14,706 bases of DNA from Desulfuromonadaceae bacterium GWC2_58_13 (GTDB lineage Bacteria > Desulfobacterota > Desulfuromonadia > Desulfuromonadales > Trichloromonadaceae). The notes under the pieces are model-generated. The model searched no databases. It worked only from the letters and a program-made list of their open reading frames with translations, and was not told where the DNA came from. Each line of letters opens with the position of its first letter. Within the stretch, counting starts at the first letter, position 1. The DNA lies in assembly GCA_001825565.1 (NCBI GenBank), contig MHXM01000176.1:1334-16039 (forward strand), written 5' to 3'. Positions 1 to 7,186 of this stretch are shown here, in pieces. Made by a program: the position numbers and the translations under genes.

Positions 1-21
1 TTCGGGTCGGATGAGAGCGAT

Positions 22-2094
22 TCAGGTCCAGGCGATGCGTGCCTGCCGCTGATGTTCAGAGGGGGAGGCGTTTGGCGCCGTCATCAGTTTGAAATGCTGG
101 ATCATCTGGCGCAGGTTTTCCGCTTGGCCGGAAAGTTCATCCGAAGCGGACGCGCTCTGCTCGGCCAGGGCGGTGTTCTGCTGGGTGACGCTGTCGACCT
201 GCCGCAATCCCAGGTTGACTTGAGCGATGCCCTGGGCTTGTTCGTTGGAAGAATTGGAAATGTCGCTGATCAGGTTCGTCACCATGGTGATCTGATCCAC
301 GATTTCGCGCAGAGCCGCGGCGGTACGATCGGCAATTGCCGCGCCCCCCTCGGCCTTGGATACCGAACCGGCGATCAATCCCGAGGTTTCGCTGGCGGCT
401 TTGGCGCTGCGAGCGGCGAGGTTGCGGACTTCCTCGGCAACCACCGCAAACCCTTTGCCGTGCTGCCCGGCGCGGGCTGCTTCAACGGCGGCGTTCAACG
501 CCAGCAGGTTGGTCTGGAAGGCGATTTCATCGATGACCTTGATGATTTTCGAAATGTTCTGTCCCGAGGCGTTGATGTCGGCCATGGCGTTGATCATCTG
601 CTGCATCTGGTGATTGCCGTTCTCGGCGGATTTTCGGGCGTCAGCGGCCAGTTTGTTGGCTTGGGAGGCATTTTCGGCATTTTGCTTGGTTTGGGTTCCC
701 ATCTCTTCCATCGAGGCGGTGATCTGTTGCAGGGAACTGGCTTGCGTGGTGGCTCCTTCCGATAACGACTGGCTTGAGGCGGCCACTTCGCCGGAACCGG
801 TAGCAATCTGGTGGCTGGCCATGGTGATCTGTTCCATGACCCGGTTGAGCGCCTGGTTGGTTTCAGCGAGCGGCTCCCTGATCAACCCCTTGGCTTCAAA
901 GGTGAAATTGCCTTCGGCCAGCTTACGGAAGGCGGTCAGGATTTCATCTTCAAGATTGTCGGCGAAGCCATCCATGGCCTTGCCGAGTTGTCCAAGTTCG
1001 TCATTGCGGTCCATGAGCAGGCGGGTTTTCAGATTCCCCTGTTCCAGGTCGCGCAGCATGGCGACAGTCTTTCCGATGGGGCGGGTGATGCTCCGGGTGA
1101 TCAGCAGGGCGACGAAAATAATGGCGACAGTGGCAACGCCGCTGATGATGAAACAGCTCGTTTTTAAACTGCCGACCGCGGCAAAGGCCTCGCTCTCTTC
1201 AATCTCGTTCATGATGGCGATGTCAAGAGGTTCGTAGTAGTGGTTGTGACCGAGAACCGTGGTTCCTTCGTGGTTTTTGTAGGTGAGATTCTCGCATATT
1301 CCAGGGCCTCGTTCTTTATTTCGGTGCGAGAAGATTTCTTTGACGCCATCGGTGTCGATGGTTTTTTTGAAAATGGTCGGTTCTTTTTCGTGAACCAGGT
1401 TGGACAGGAGTTGCTTGTCCGACCCCACCAGGAACGACTCGCCGGTTTTGCCCATGCCGACGCGGTTTTCCATGATGTTGAGCAGTCCGTCGAGGTTGCA
1501 GACGGCAGCGTAGATGGCTAGAGGTTCGAAGGTTTCCCGGTCGCGAATGACGTGGGCCATGTGGATGGTCGGCATGTTGATGATATTACAGAAAGTGATG
1601 GGGCCAACGTAAAGATCCTGGCATTTTTCACCCTTGCGGGATTTTGCCGCCTGCGCCAGGGCTTCTTTGAACCAGGTCATGTCTTTGACATTGATGTCAA
1701 TTCCCATCAGGCTGGCAAGGTGGTTGCCCTGGAGGTCGACCAGTTTCAATTCCGTGTAATCGCTATGCAGACGTTTATTTACGTTGAAATCGTATAGGAC
1801 CTGGTCCCGGTACTTGGCGATCTGTTCAGGATCCCCGCCATGGATGGCTTTGGCCGCATCCACATAAAAAGGCTTCAGGGGCACCGTGTGGACGTCATTC
1901 ACCCGGTCTTCCATCCAGCTTTCAAGAATCTGGGTTTTGTATTCGGCAACGGCCGACAGATTGGCGAAACTCTGTTGGTGAAGGGAATCGCTGGATTTGC
2001 TGACCGACAAGGTCCCCAGCAGCAAGAGGGGAACGACGGCAACCAGAAGAACGGACAACATGAGCTTGGGACCAAGATTGAGATTCTTGAACAT
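22..2094 (-). CDS. Methyl-accepting chemotaxis protein with dCache-like sensor
   Basis: This is a transmembrane chemoreceptor of 690 residues that would signal through CheW/CheA to the flagellar motor or a related pathway. Seen in order: a short cytoplasmic N-terminus; TM1 at about 11-31; a periplasmic region at about 32-310 whose length and pattern suit a double-Cache (dCache_1) sensor; TM2 at about 312-333; a HAMP linker to about 387; then a long helical signalling domain. The highly conserved hairpin tip, with IAFQTNLLALNAAVEAARAG, lies at about 524-543. Glu/Gln/Ser-rich helices on both sides (near 456-466 and 640-655) would carry the methylation sites. No C-terminal CheR-binding pentapeptide is seen. 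The ATG at 2094 is chosen because GGAGG stands 5 nt upstream; an in-frame TTG four codons earlier overlaps that ribosome site. The periplasmic part has Cys158, Cys169, Cys199 and Cys267 but no CxxCH heme motif. The ligand cannot be told from sequence. Confidence 0.95.
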   Translation of the reverse strand: MFKNLNLGPKLMLSVLLVAVVPLLLLGTLSVSKSSDSLHQQSFANLSAVAEYKTQILESWMEDRVNDVHTVPLKPFYVDAAKAIHGGDPEQIAKYRDQVLYDFNVNKRLHSDYTELKLVDLQGNHLASLMGIDINVKDMTWFKEALAQAAKSRKGEKCQDLYVGPITFCNIINMPTIHMAHVIRDRETFEPLAIYAAVCNLDGLLNIMENRVGMGKTGESFLVGSDKQLLSNLVHEKEPTIFKKTIDTDGVKEIFSHRNKERGPGICENLTYKNHEGTTVLGHNHYYEPLDIAIMNEIEESEAFAAVGSLKTSCFIISGVATVAIIFVALLITRSITRPIGKTVAMLRDLEQGNLKTRLLMDRNDELGQLGKAMDGFADNLEDEILTAFRKLAEGNFTFEAKGLIREPLAETNQALNRVMEQITMASHQIATGSGEVAASSQSLSEGATTQASSLQQITASMEEMGTQTKQNAENASQANKLAADARKSAENGNHQMQQMINAMADINASGQNISKIIKVIDEIAFQTNLLALNAAVEAARAGQHGKGFAVVAEEVRNLAARSAKAASETSGLIAGSVSKAEGGAAIADRTAAALREIVDQITMVTNLISDISNSSNEQAQGIAQVNLGLRQVDSVTQQNTALAEQSASASDELSGQAENLRQMIQHFKLMTAPNASPSEHQRQARIAWT

Positions 2095-2134
2095 GCCTGC
2101 CTCCAAAATAGAAATTACACATTAGCAACTAATT

Positions 2135-2150
2135 AGCAAATCTCGGGCCA
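2135..2150 (-). promoter_or_regulatory. Candidate sigma-54 (-24/-12) promoter of the chemoreceptor gene
   Basis: Read on the minus strand the site is TGGCCC-GAGAT-TTGCT. The RpoN consensus is TGGCAC-N5-TTGCW, so only one core base differs, and the invariant GG and GC pairs are exactly 10 bases apart. Transcription would begin near 2124, leaving a leader of about 30 nt before the ATG at 2094. RpoN control of motility and chemotaxis genes is common in this group, which fits. No activator binding site was identified upstream. Confidence 0.55.
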
Positions 2151-2278
2151 CAATTGGGTTCTTGTGGGTTATGTGATAAAAAATCCCTTTTGTGCGTACT
2201 TTATTCGGTGCGTCTATGTTTTATCTTGAGGATGGACGGAAAATCTTTGGAGATCGCAGGCGGGTGGTGTGAGAGCCG

Positions 2279-2671
2279 TCAGATGGGATCGATCAGACGC
2301 AGCAGGGGACGCTGTTCGCCCAGTTCCAGCGGGCGTTTTTGGCCGGGGTTGTCGAGCAGCGTCAGCACCCGGGCCGCCTCGGCGCTCAGGGCGGCGAGGT
2401 CGAGGCCGAGGCAGGCCGGCAGAAACGGAGCGATCAGCTCGCGTCCCCGGCGGAGCAGGAGGAGTGCCCCCTTCTCATTGCCGCGTTGCAGGTGGAGCAG
2501 GCCGACGCCGATCTGCAGCACCCCCTTGTAGACATCGCGCAGCGGTCGGTTTTCGTCTATCCAGAGCGCTTCCAGGGTTTCGTGGCAGACGAAGTAGTCG
2601 CCGGCGTTGAATTGGCGCACGGCGGCCAGCAGGGTCGGCGAGGGGGGCTGGCGGCAGGGGTCGTCGGACAT
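2279..2671 (-). CDS. DUF309 family protein
   Basis: A small, probably cytoplasmic protein of 130 residues. The family signature FNAGDYFVCHETLEALW is at residues 21-37 and is followed by two further helices (about 44-63 and 66-84), the usual helical layout of DUF309 (PF03745). The biochemical role of the family is unknown, and the conserved His and Glu of the signature are its most obvious functional residues. The ATG at 2671 is preferred: GAGG stands about 7 nt upstream and the protein then begins just before the family domain. Upstream in-frame codons would run through a palindromic repeat and are not credible. The gene is divergent from htpG, and its stop lies 184 bp before the chemoreceptor start on the same strand. 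The sigma-54-like promoter in that gap suggests separate transcription. Confidence 0.85.
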   Translation of the reverse strand: MSDDPCRQPPSPTLLAAVRQFNAGDYFVCHETLEALWIDENRPLRDVYKGVLQIGVGLLHLQRGNEKGALLLLRRGRELIAPFLPACLGLDLAALSAEAARVLTLLDNPGQKRPLELGEQRPLLRLIDPI

Positions 2672-2693
2672 AAGGCGCCTCGCGGGAGGTTCG

Positions 2694-2746
2694 GGTAGGG
2701 GCGATCCTTGTGATCGCCCGGGGCGAATACAAGATTCGCCCCTACC
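2694..2746. repeat. Two-armed palindromic (REP/MITE-like) repeat
   Basis: Two adjacent hairpins are nested inside one outer inverted repeat. Arm 1 pairs GGGCGATC (2699-2706) with GATCGCCC (2712-2719) around a 5-nt loop. Arm 2 pairs GGGGCGAAT (2720-2728) with ATTCGCCCC (2734-2742) around a 5-nt loop. The ends, GGTAGGGGCGA (2694-2704) and TCGCCCCTACC (2736-2746), are perfect inverted repeats of 11 bp, so the whole can also fold as one long stem. From memory, sequences of this GTAGGGGCGA...TCGCCCCTAC type are dispersed in many bacterial genomes. It lies in the divergent DUF309-htpG region, between the DUF309 ribosome site and the htpG promoter. Confidence 0.8.
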
Positions 2747-2809
2747 GTTCGTTTGCAATTCCATTTTATTCGCACGGGGGCAAAAGGTGAAATCTTTCGC
2801 TTGTCCGGG

Positions 2810-2838
2810 TTGACATCCGCGGCCGGGGTGCTTATCTT
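2810..2838 (+). promoter_or_regulatory. Sigma-70-like promoter of htpG
   Basis: A perfect -35 TTGACA (2810-2815) is followed, after a 17-bp spacer, by -10 TATCTT (2833-2838). Transcription would start near 2845, giving a leader of about 40 nt. No CIRCE inverted repeat is seen, so HrcA control is not indicated. A heat-shock sigma-32 site is not evident either. Confidence 0.65.
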
Positions 2839-2885
2839 CTGTGCCGGTGCGAAGAAATTCATCCCCCCAGGAGGTACATAGAATC

Positions 2886-4787
2886 ATGACCGCGAACAAG
2901 CACGTTTTCAAGGCCGAGGTGAACAAAATCCTCGATCTGATGATCCATTCGCTCTATTCCCACAAGGAAATTTTTCTGCGCGAACTGATTTCCAACGCGT
3001 CCGACGCCATCGACAAGGCGCGCTACGAGGCGCTCACCGACCAGTCGCTGGCCGAAGGGAGCGAGGAGTATAAGATCCAGCTGGTCGCCGACAAAGAAGC
3101 CGGTACCCTGACCGTGCGGGACAACGGCATCGGCATGACCCGCGACGAGGCGGCCCTGGCCCTCGGCACCATCGCTCACTCGGGCACCAAAGAGTTCATG
3201 AAGCTGCTGGAGAGCCGCGAGGTCAAGGACAACCCGGAACTGATCGGCCAGTTCGGGGTCGGCTTCTATTCGGCCTTCATGGTCGCCGACAAGGTCGCCG
3301 TGATCACCCGCAAGGCCGGGACGGCCGCCGACCATGCGGTGCTCTGGGAATCCGACGCCGACGGCACCTACACCCTGGAGGACGCCGAAAAGACGACCAA
3401 GGGGACCGACGTCGTCCTCACCCTCAAGGAAGACGCCAAGGAATTTCTCGAAGAGTGGGAACTGCGCAAGATCGTCAAGCAGTACTCCGACTTCATCGAA
3501 TATCCGGTGGTCATGGAGGTGACCCGTTCCAAGCCCGATCCCGAGGACAAGGAGAAGACCGTCTCCGAGACCAAAGAGGAAACCCTCAACTCGCGCAAGG
3601 CGATCTGGCTCAAGGATAAGGCGGAAATCACCAGCGAGGAATACAACGAGTTCTACAAGCACGTTTCCCACGATTTTACCGATCCGGCCCGGGTGATCCA
3701 CTACCGCGCCGAGGGGACCACCGAGTTCTCGGCCCTGCTCTATCTTCCCTCGAAACGTCCCTTCGACATCTTCTACCAGGACTACAAGATCGGCCCGACC
3801 CTCTACGTGCGCCGGGTGCAGATCATGGACCACTGCGAGGCGATGCTGCCGACCTACCTGCGTTTCGTCAAGGGGGTAGTGGAATCGTCCGACCTGCCCC
3901 TCAACGTCAGCCGCGAGATCCTGCAGGATAACCGGACCGTTACGGTGATCAAGAAGAGCCTGACCAAGAAGGTGCTCGACGCCCTTAACGAGATGAAGCG
4001 GGACGACGCCGAGGCCTACGGCCAGTTCTACGCCGAGTTCGGCCGCATCCTCAAGGAAGGCATTCACCACGATTACGAGCGCCGCGAGACCATCGCCGAC
4101 CTGCTGCTGTTCGAGTCGACCAAGATCGAACCCGGCAAGAAGATCACCCTGGCCGAGTACGTCGAGCGCATGCAGCCGGAGCAGAAGGAGATCTACTACA
4201 TCACCGGAAGCGACCGCGCCAGCGCCGAATCGTCCCCCTACCTGGAAGTGTTCAAGGAGAAGGGGATCGAAGTGCTGATCATGACCGACGACTTCGACGA
4301 CATCATCATCTCGGGCCTCGGTGTCTATAAAGAAAAGGAATTCCAGTCGGCGATCAAGGGCGATCTCGATCTGGGCGACGAAAAAAAGGAAGAGAAGAAG
4401 AAGGAATACGGCGACCTGCTCGAACTGATGAAGGAAGAACTCAAGGACCTGGTTTCCGAGGTGCGCATCTCCGGTCGCCTGAAGGACTCGGCGGTCTGCC
4501 TGGTGGCCGGCGAGCACGACCTCGACCCGAAGATGGCGAAGATGTTTCAGGCCATGGGGCAGGAGATGCCCAAGGGCCAGCGCGTGCTGGAGGTCAATCC
4601 CGACCACGAACTGATCGCCCGCATGAAGCAGCTGTTCGCCGCCGACCGCAACAGCAGCCAACTGAAGGACTACGTCGGCCTGCTCTACGACCAGGCGCTG
4701 CTGCTCGAAGGCGACAAGCCGCGCGATCCGGTGGCCTTTGGCCGGGTGCTGTCGAAGCTGATGGCCGATGGGGTGAAGGCTGGCTGA
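2886..4787 (+). CDS. htpG: Molecular chaperone HtpG (Hsp90 family)
   Basis: The bacterial Hsp90 chaperone, a cytosolic homodimeric ATPase that remodels client proteins, often with DnaK. The protein has 633 residues, close to the roughly 624 of E. coli HtpG. The GHKL ATPase domain occupies about 1-230 and holds all signature motifs: FLRELISNASDAIDK at 30-44 (Glu33 for hydrolysis, Asn37 for Mg), DNGIGM at 79-84, GTIAHSGT at 94-101 and GQFGVGFYSAF at 121-131. The middle domain contains NVSREILQ with the ATP-contacting arginine. The C-terminal dimerisation domain runs to the end and is preceded by a lysine/glutamate-rich stretch (about 500-515). The ATG at 2886 is chosen because an AGGAGG ribosome site lies about 11 nt upstream and the N-terminus then matches the family. 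The gene stands alone between its promoter and a strong terminator. Confidence 0.98.
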   Translation: MTANKHVFKAEVNKILDLMIHSLYSHKEIFLRELISNASDAIDKARYEALTDQSLAEGSEEYKIQLVADKEAGTLTVRDNGIGMTRDEAALALGTIAHSGTKEFMKLLESREVKDNPELIGQFGVGFYSAFMVADKVAVITRKAGTAADHAVLWESDADGTYTLEDAEKTTKGTDVVLTLKEDAKEFLEEWELRKIVKQYSDFIEYPVVMEVTRSKPDPEDKEKTVSETKEETLNSRKAIWLKDKAEITSEEYNEFYKHVSHDFTDPARVIHYRAEGTTEFSALLYLPSKRPFDIFYQDYKIGPTLYVRRVQIMDHCEAMLPTYLRFVKGVVESSDLPLNVSREILQDNRTVTVIKKSLTKKVLDALNEMKRDDAEAYGQFYAEFGRILKEGIHHDYERRETIADLLLFESTKIEPGKKITLAEYVERMQPEQKEIYYITGSDRASAESSPYLEVFKEKGIEVLIMTDDFDDIIISGLGVYKEKEFQSAIKGDLDLGDEKKEEKKKEYGDLLELMKEELKDLVSEVRISGRLKDSAVCLVAGEHDLDPKMAKMFQAMGQEMPKGQRVLEVNPDHELIARMKQLFAADRNSSQLKDYVGLLYDQALLLEGDKPRDPVAFGRVLSKLMADGVKAG

Positions 4788-4803
4788 AGCGTTTGTCGAC
4801 TGA

Positions 4804-4850
4804 CGGAAAAAGTACGGGCCGGGGATGTTCCCCGGCCCGTACTTTTTCCG
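4804..4850 (+). terminator. Intrinsic terminator of htpG
   Basis: A perfect 21-bp stem (4804-4824 with 4830-4850) closes a 5-nt ATGTT loop. The GC-rich upper stem is flanked by five A and five T bases, so the hairpin could also stop transcripts arriving from the other side. It begins 17 bp after the htpG stop codon. Confidence 0.9.
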
Positions 4851-4949
4851 CGAGGAAAACAGCGGGGCGCAAAGCGGATAACCAGAGGGCGATTTGTCGA
4901 AAAGTTGATAGACTGACAGTGAATCCCCACCTTTCCCCGGGAGGTGATC

Positions 4950-6116
4950 ATGTCAAGCGACCGCCGTTGGCCGCGCTACGGCCTGTTGGCCGGCATCGGG
5001 GTGTGCGCCCTGGTCGGCTGGTTCGTGGCGCGCCCGTTTCTGGCCCAAACCAGCCTCGAAACCCTGGCCAGTCCGGCCGGCCCCAGTCAGGTGCGGGTGC
5101 CCCCGGGATTTGCCGTCAACCTCTTCGCCGGCGACCTGAACGGGCCGCGTTTCATCCGCTTCGGGCCGGACGGTGCGCTCTATGTCGCCGAGCGGGGAGC
5201 CGATCGCATCCTGGCCTTAAGCGATGTCGATGGCGATGGGGTGGCCGAACGGCGGAGGGTGTTCGCCGGGGATCTGAATCGCCCGCACAGTCTGGCGTTT
5301 CACCGGCGGGCCTGGTACGTCGGCGTGCCGAGCGGGGTGGTGCGGCTGGAGGATGGGGACGGCGACGGGGTGGCCGAACAGCGGCAGGTGCTAATCGACG
5401 ACTATCCCATTTTCGGGCACAGCACGCGGACCGTGGAGTTTCTGCCGGACGGCCGGATGGTGGTGTCGATCGGTTCGAGCTGCAACGTCTGCGAGGAGAG
5501 CGACCCGCGCCGGGCGGCGGTGGTGGTTTACGACGGTCCGCAGGCGACCGGCGAGCGAATTTTTGCCCGGGGCCTGCGCAACGCCGTCGGCCTCGCCGTG
5601 CATCCGACCAGCGGCGAACTCTGGGCGACCAACAACGGCCGCGACCTGCTCGGTGACGACCTTCCACCGGAGGCGATTTACCTCCTGCGCGACGGGGCCG
5701 ACTACGGCTGGCCGCGCTGCCACAACGGCACCATCGAGGATCCGGACTTCGGCAGTCCTGGAGCCTGCCGGGGGGTGGCCATGCCGGTGGTTGACATGCA
5801 GGCCCATTCGGCTCCCCTCGGACTGGTGTTCTATACCGGCGAGAACTTCCCCGCGGCTTATCGCGGCGATCTGTTCATCGCTTTTCACGGCTCCTGGAAC
5901 CGCAGTGTTCCCACTGGTTACAAAGTGGTGCGGCTCCCCCTCGACGGCAGCCGCCCGCGCGGTCCGGTGGAGGATTTCGCCACCGGCTGGCTCGACCAAC
6001 AGGGTCAGACCGCCTTGGGGCGGCCGGTGGGGCTCGCCGTTGGACCCGATGGCGCTCTCTACGTCAGCGACGACAAGGCCGGGATGATCTATCGCATCCG
6101 TTATATCCGGCCGTAG
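4950..6116 (+). CDS. Membrane-anchored PQQ-dependent sugar (sorbosone) dehydrogenase-like protein
   Basis: A 388-residue protein with one N-terminal membrane segment (about 11-30, no clear cleavage site) and an exported beta-propeller domain, so it probably sits on the outer face of the inner membrane. It begins with the PPGF..NLFAGDLNGPR pattern usual in the L-sorbosone dehydrogenase/PQQ glucose dehydrogenase-like family. Other family patterns are RGLRNAVGLAVHP (207-219), ATNNGRD (226-232), DYGWPRCH (251-258) and HGSWNRSVPTGYKVV (313-327). In this family the propeller binds PQQ and oxidises aldoses or related sugars; the substrate here is unknown and PQQ use is inferred. Two DxDxDG loops (92-97 and 135-140) look like calcium sites. 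Cys178/Cys181 and Cys257/Cys273 could form disulfides. The ATG at 4950 follows GGGAGG by 5 nt; a GTG two codons earlier overlaps that site. No PQQ synthesis genes are in the window. Confidence 0.82.
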   Translation: MSSDRRWPRYGLLAGIGVCALVGWFVARPFLAQTSLETLASPAGPSQVRVPPGFAVNLFAGDLNGPRFIRFGPDGALYVAERGADRILALSDVDGDGVAERRRVFAGDLNRPHSLAFHRRAWYVGVPSGVVRLEDGDGDGVAEQRQVLIDDYPIFGHSTRTVEFLPDGRMVVSIGSSCNVCEESDPRRAAVVVYDGPQATGERIFARGLRNAVGLAVHPTSGELWATNNGRDLLGDDLPPEAIYLLRDGADYGWPRCHNGTIEDPDFGSPGACRGVAMPVVDMQAHSAPLGLVFYTGENFPAAYRGDLFIAFHGSWNRSVPTGYKVVRLPLDGSRPRGPVEDFATGWLDQQGQTALGRPVGLAVGPDGALYVSDDKAGMIYRIRYIRP

Positions 6117-6171
6117 ACCCCCGATTTTCGAAAGCGCGGCGTAAAGACTCCGGGTGACCTGCATTTCCGGG

Positions 6172-6200
6172 TTGAAAACCACCGCCGATTCTGATAACAA
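6172..6200 (+). promoter_or_regulatory. Possible sigma-70 promoter of the cysteine-rich small gene
   Basis: TTGAAA (6172-6177), a 17-bp spacer and a poor -10, TAACAA (6195-6200), lie 35 bp before the start codon at 6235. The -10 match is weak, so this is only a suggestion. Read-through from the dehydrogenase gene upstream is equally possible, because no terminator is seen between them. Confidence 0.3.
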
Positions 6201-6234
6201 CCGTTTGGGCACTGAACCTTATGGAGGAAGTACG

Positions 6235-6579
6235 ATGGATCCGGATTTGAATCTGCTGGAGTACCTGGTCGGCAAAGGGGCGCATTACATCGAGGAGTCC
6301 GTCGAGGGAACCACCTACCTGCCGAGAACGGTAATCGGCGTTGCCACCCATCTGCTCGATATGGACGGGAGCGTCGATCTGCTGACGGCCAAGCAGAAGG
6401 TCACCTACGAAAAATTTCTCAAGCCGCTCCTCTTCGACGTGCCCTGCCAAGGGATTTCCGGAGCCGGAAGTTGCCGTGGCAACGGCCTGGTGGAGGCCGA
6501 AGTGCTGAAGAAGTGCTATTTCCACAGCGAATTCAGATGCCTCGCCTGCCGGGCGGCGCTTGCCGAGAAAACCGGGTGA
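6235..6579 (+). CDS. Hypothetical cysteine-rich small protein
   Basis: I do not recognise this 114-residue protein. It has a clear ribosome site (GGAGGA, about 6 nt before the ATG) and coding-like composition. The N-terminal 65 residues are acidic and probably helical, with no signal peptide or membrane segment. The C-terminal part holds five cysteines, at 71, 80, 94, 102 and 105, plus His97, ending in a CLAC pair. That spacing suggests a bound zinc ion or iron-sulfur cluster, but it matches no named motif I know. The gene follows the dehydrogenase on the same strand after 118 bp and converges on the YgjP-like gene, with only 28 bp between the two stop codons. It may be a lineage-specific conserved hypothetical protein. 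Confidence 0.75.
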   Translation: MDPDLNLLEYLVGKGAHYIEESVEGTTYLPRTVIGVATHLLDMDGSVDLLTAKQKVTYEKFLKPLLFDVPCQGISGAGSCRGNGLVEAEVLKKCYFHSEFRCLACRAALAEKTG

Positions 6580-6607
6580 ACTCGATTCGCAACCGGGGAC
6601 GGCGATT

Positions 6608-7111
6608 TCAGTAAAGCGGCCCGAACAGGTCGAGGTGGGTCAGGTAGAGGCGCACGTCGAATTCCAGTTGGTGGTAGGCTGGTTCCATGTGTTCGCAGAG
6701 GTTGTAAAAGGCTTTGTTGTGGTCTTTCTCTCTGAGATGCGCCAGTTCGTGGACGACGATCATCCGCAAAAATTCCAGGGGCGCCGTCTTGAACACGACG
6801 CCGACGCGAATCTCGTTTTTCGCCTTGAGATTGCCCCCCTGCACCCGGGAGATGAAGGTGTGCAGCCCGAGGGCGTGATGGATTACGTTGATCTTGCTGT
6901 CGAACGCCACCTTGCTCAGAGGCTGGGTTTTACGCAGGAACTGGTTCTTGAGCTCGACGGTAAAATCGTAAAGAGCCCGATCGGTTTTGATTTCATGGGC
7001 GAGCGGATATCGCCTGCGCAGCACCTCGCCCAATTGTTGTTCGGCAATGAGCCGCTGGACCTGCCCGGTCAGCTGTTCCGAATAGCCCGCCAGATATTTT
7101 AATTCCTGCAT
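6608..7111 (-). CDS. YgjP-type M48-like metallopeptidase (DUF45)
   Basis: A 167-residue predicted cytoplasmic zinc metalloprotease of the YgjP/DUF45 family (PF01863). The zinc motif HELAH is at 121-125, with catalytic Glu122 and a third histidine ligand at 131 in EKDHNKAFYNL, the typical family arrangement. The upstream part (about 95-120) carries the beta strand and helix that precede the motif in relatives. The family is about 160-240 residues long, so this is a short, complete member; its substrate is unknown. The ATG at 7111 is preferred. Only a weak AAGG site precedes it, but the next in-frame candidate, a GTG at 7141, lies inside the ilvC terminator hairpin. The gene is downstream of ilvC on the same strand and separated by that terminator, so it must have its own promoter, not identified, or depend on read-through. 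Confidence 0.87.
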   Translation of the reverse strand: MQELKYLAGYSEQLTGQVQRLIAEQQLGEVLRRRYPLAHEIKTDRALYDFTVELKNQFLRKTQPLSKVAFDSKINVIHHALGLHTFISRVQGGNLKAKNEIRVGVVFKTAPLEFLRMIVVHELAHLREKDHNKAFYNLCEHMEPAYHQLEFDVRLYLTHLDLFGPLY

Positions 7112-7136
7112 CCGTTTTCGACCTTCATAGGGAACG

Positions 7137-7174
7137 CACACAAAAAAAGGCGCCGAAGCGCCTTTTTTTGTGTG
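7137..7174 (-). terminator. Intrinsic terminator of ilvC with UUCG loop
   Basis: On the minus strand the hairpin is GGCGC-TTCG-GCGCC, an unusually stable cUUCGg tetraloop, followed by seven T bases. The stem is lengthened by matching A/T and CACA/TGTG ends to a perfect 17 bp (7137-7153 with 7158-7174). It begins 12 bp beyond the ilvC stop codon. The symmetry means it could work in both directions. Confidence 0.92.
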
Positions 7175-7186
7175 TCCCGCAAGCAG

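Noticed and set aside
2170..2250. Sigma-28 (flagellar) promoter for the chemoreceptor gene
   Set aside because: TAAA and CCGAATAA are present on the minus strand, but the spacing is about 10-11 bases instead of 15. The sigma-54 site closer to the gene is a much better match.
2672..2926. Upstream extension of the DUF309 gene by 85 codons
   Set aside because: The extension reads through the palindromic repeat and into htpG, has no domain, and a good ribosome site supports the start at 2671.
2859..4661. A 600-codon open frame opposite htpG
   Set aside because: It is a mirror of the htpG codon pattern in GC-rich DNA, with low-complexity Leu/Val/Asp/His sequence and no recognisable domain. htpG itself has every family motif.
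5478..5495. Heme c attachment site in the dehydrogenase-like protein (CNVCEE)
   Set aside because: The CxxC is followed by Glu, not His, so it is not a c-type heme motif.
7111..7141. GTG at 7141 as the start of the YgjP-like gene
   Set aside because: This start falls inside the ilvC terminator stem, and the added ten residues are not family-like.
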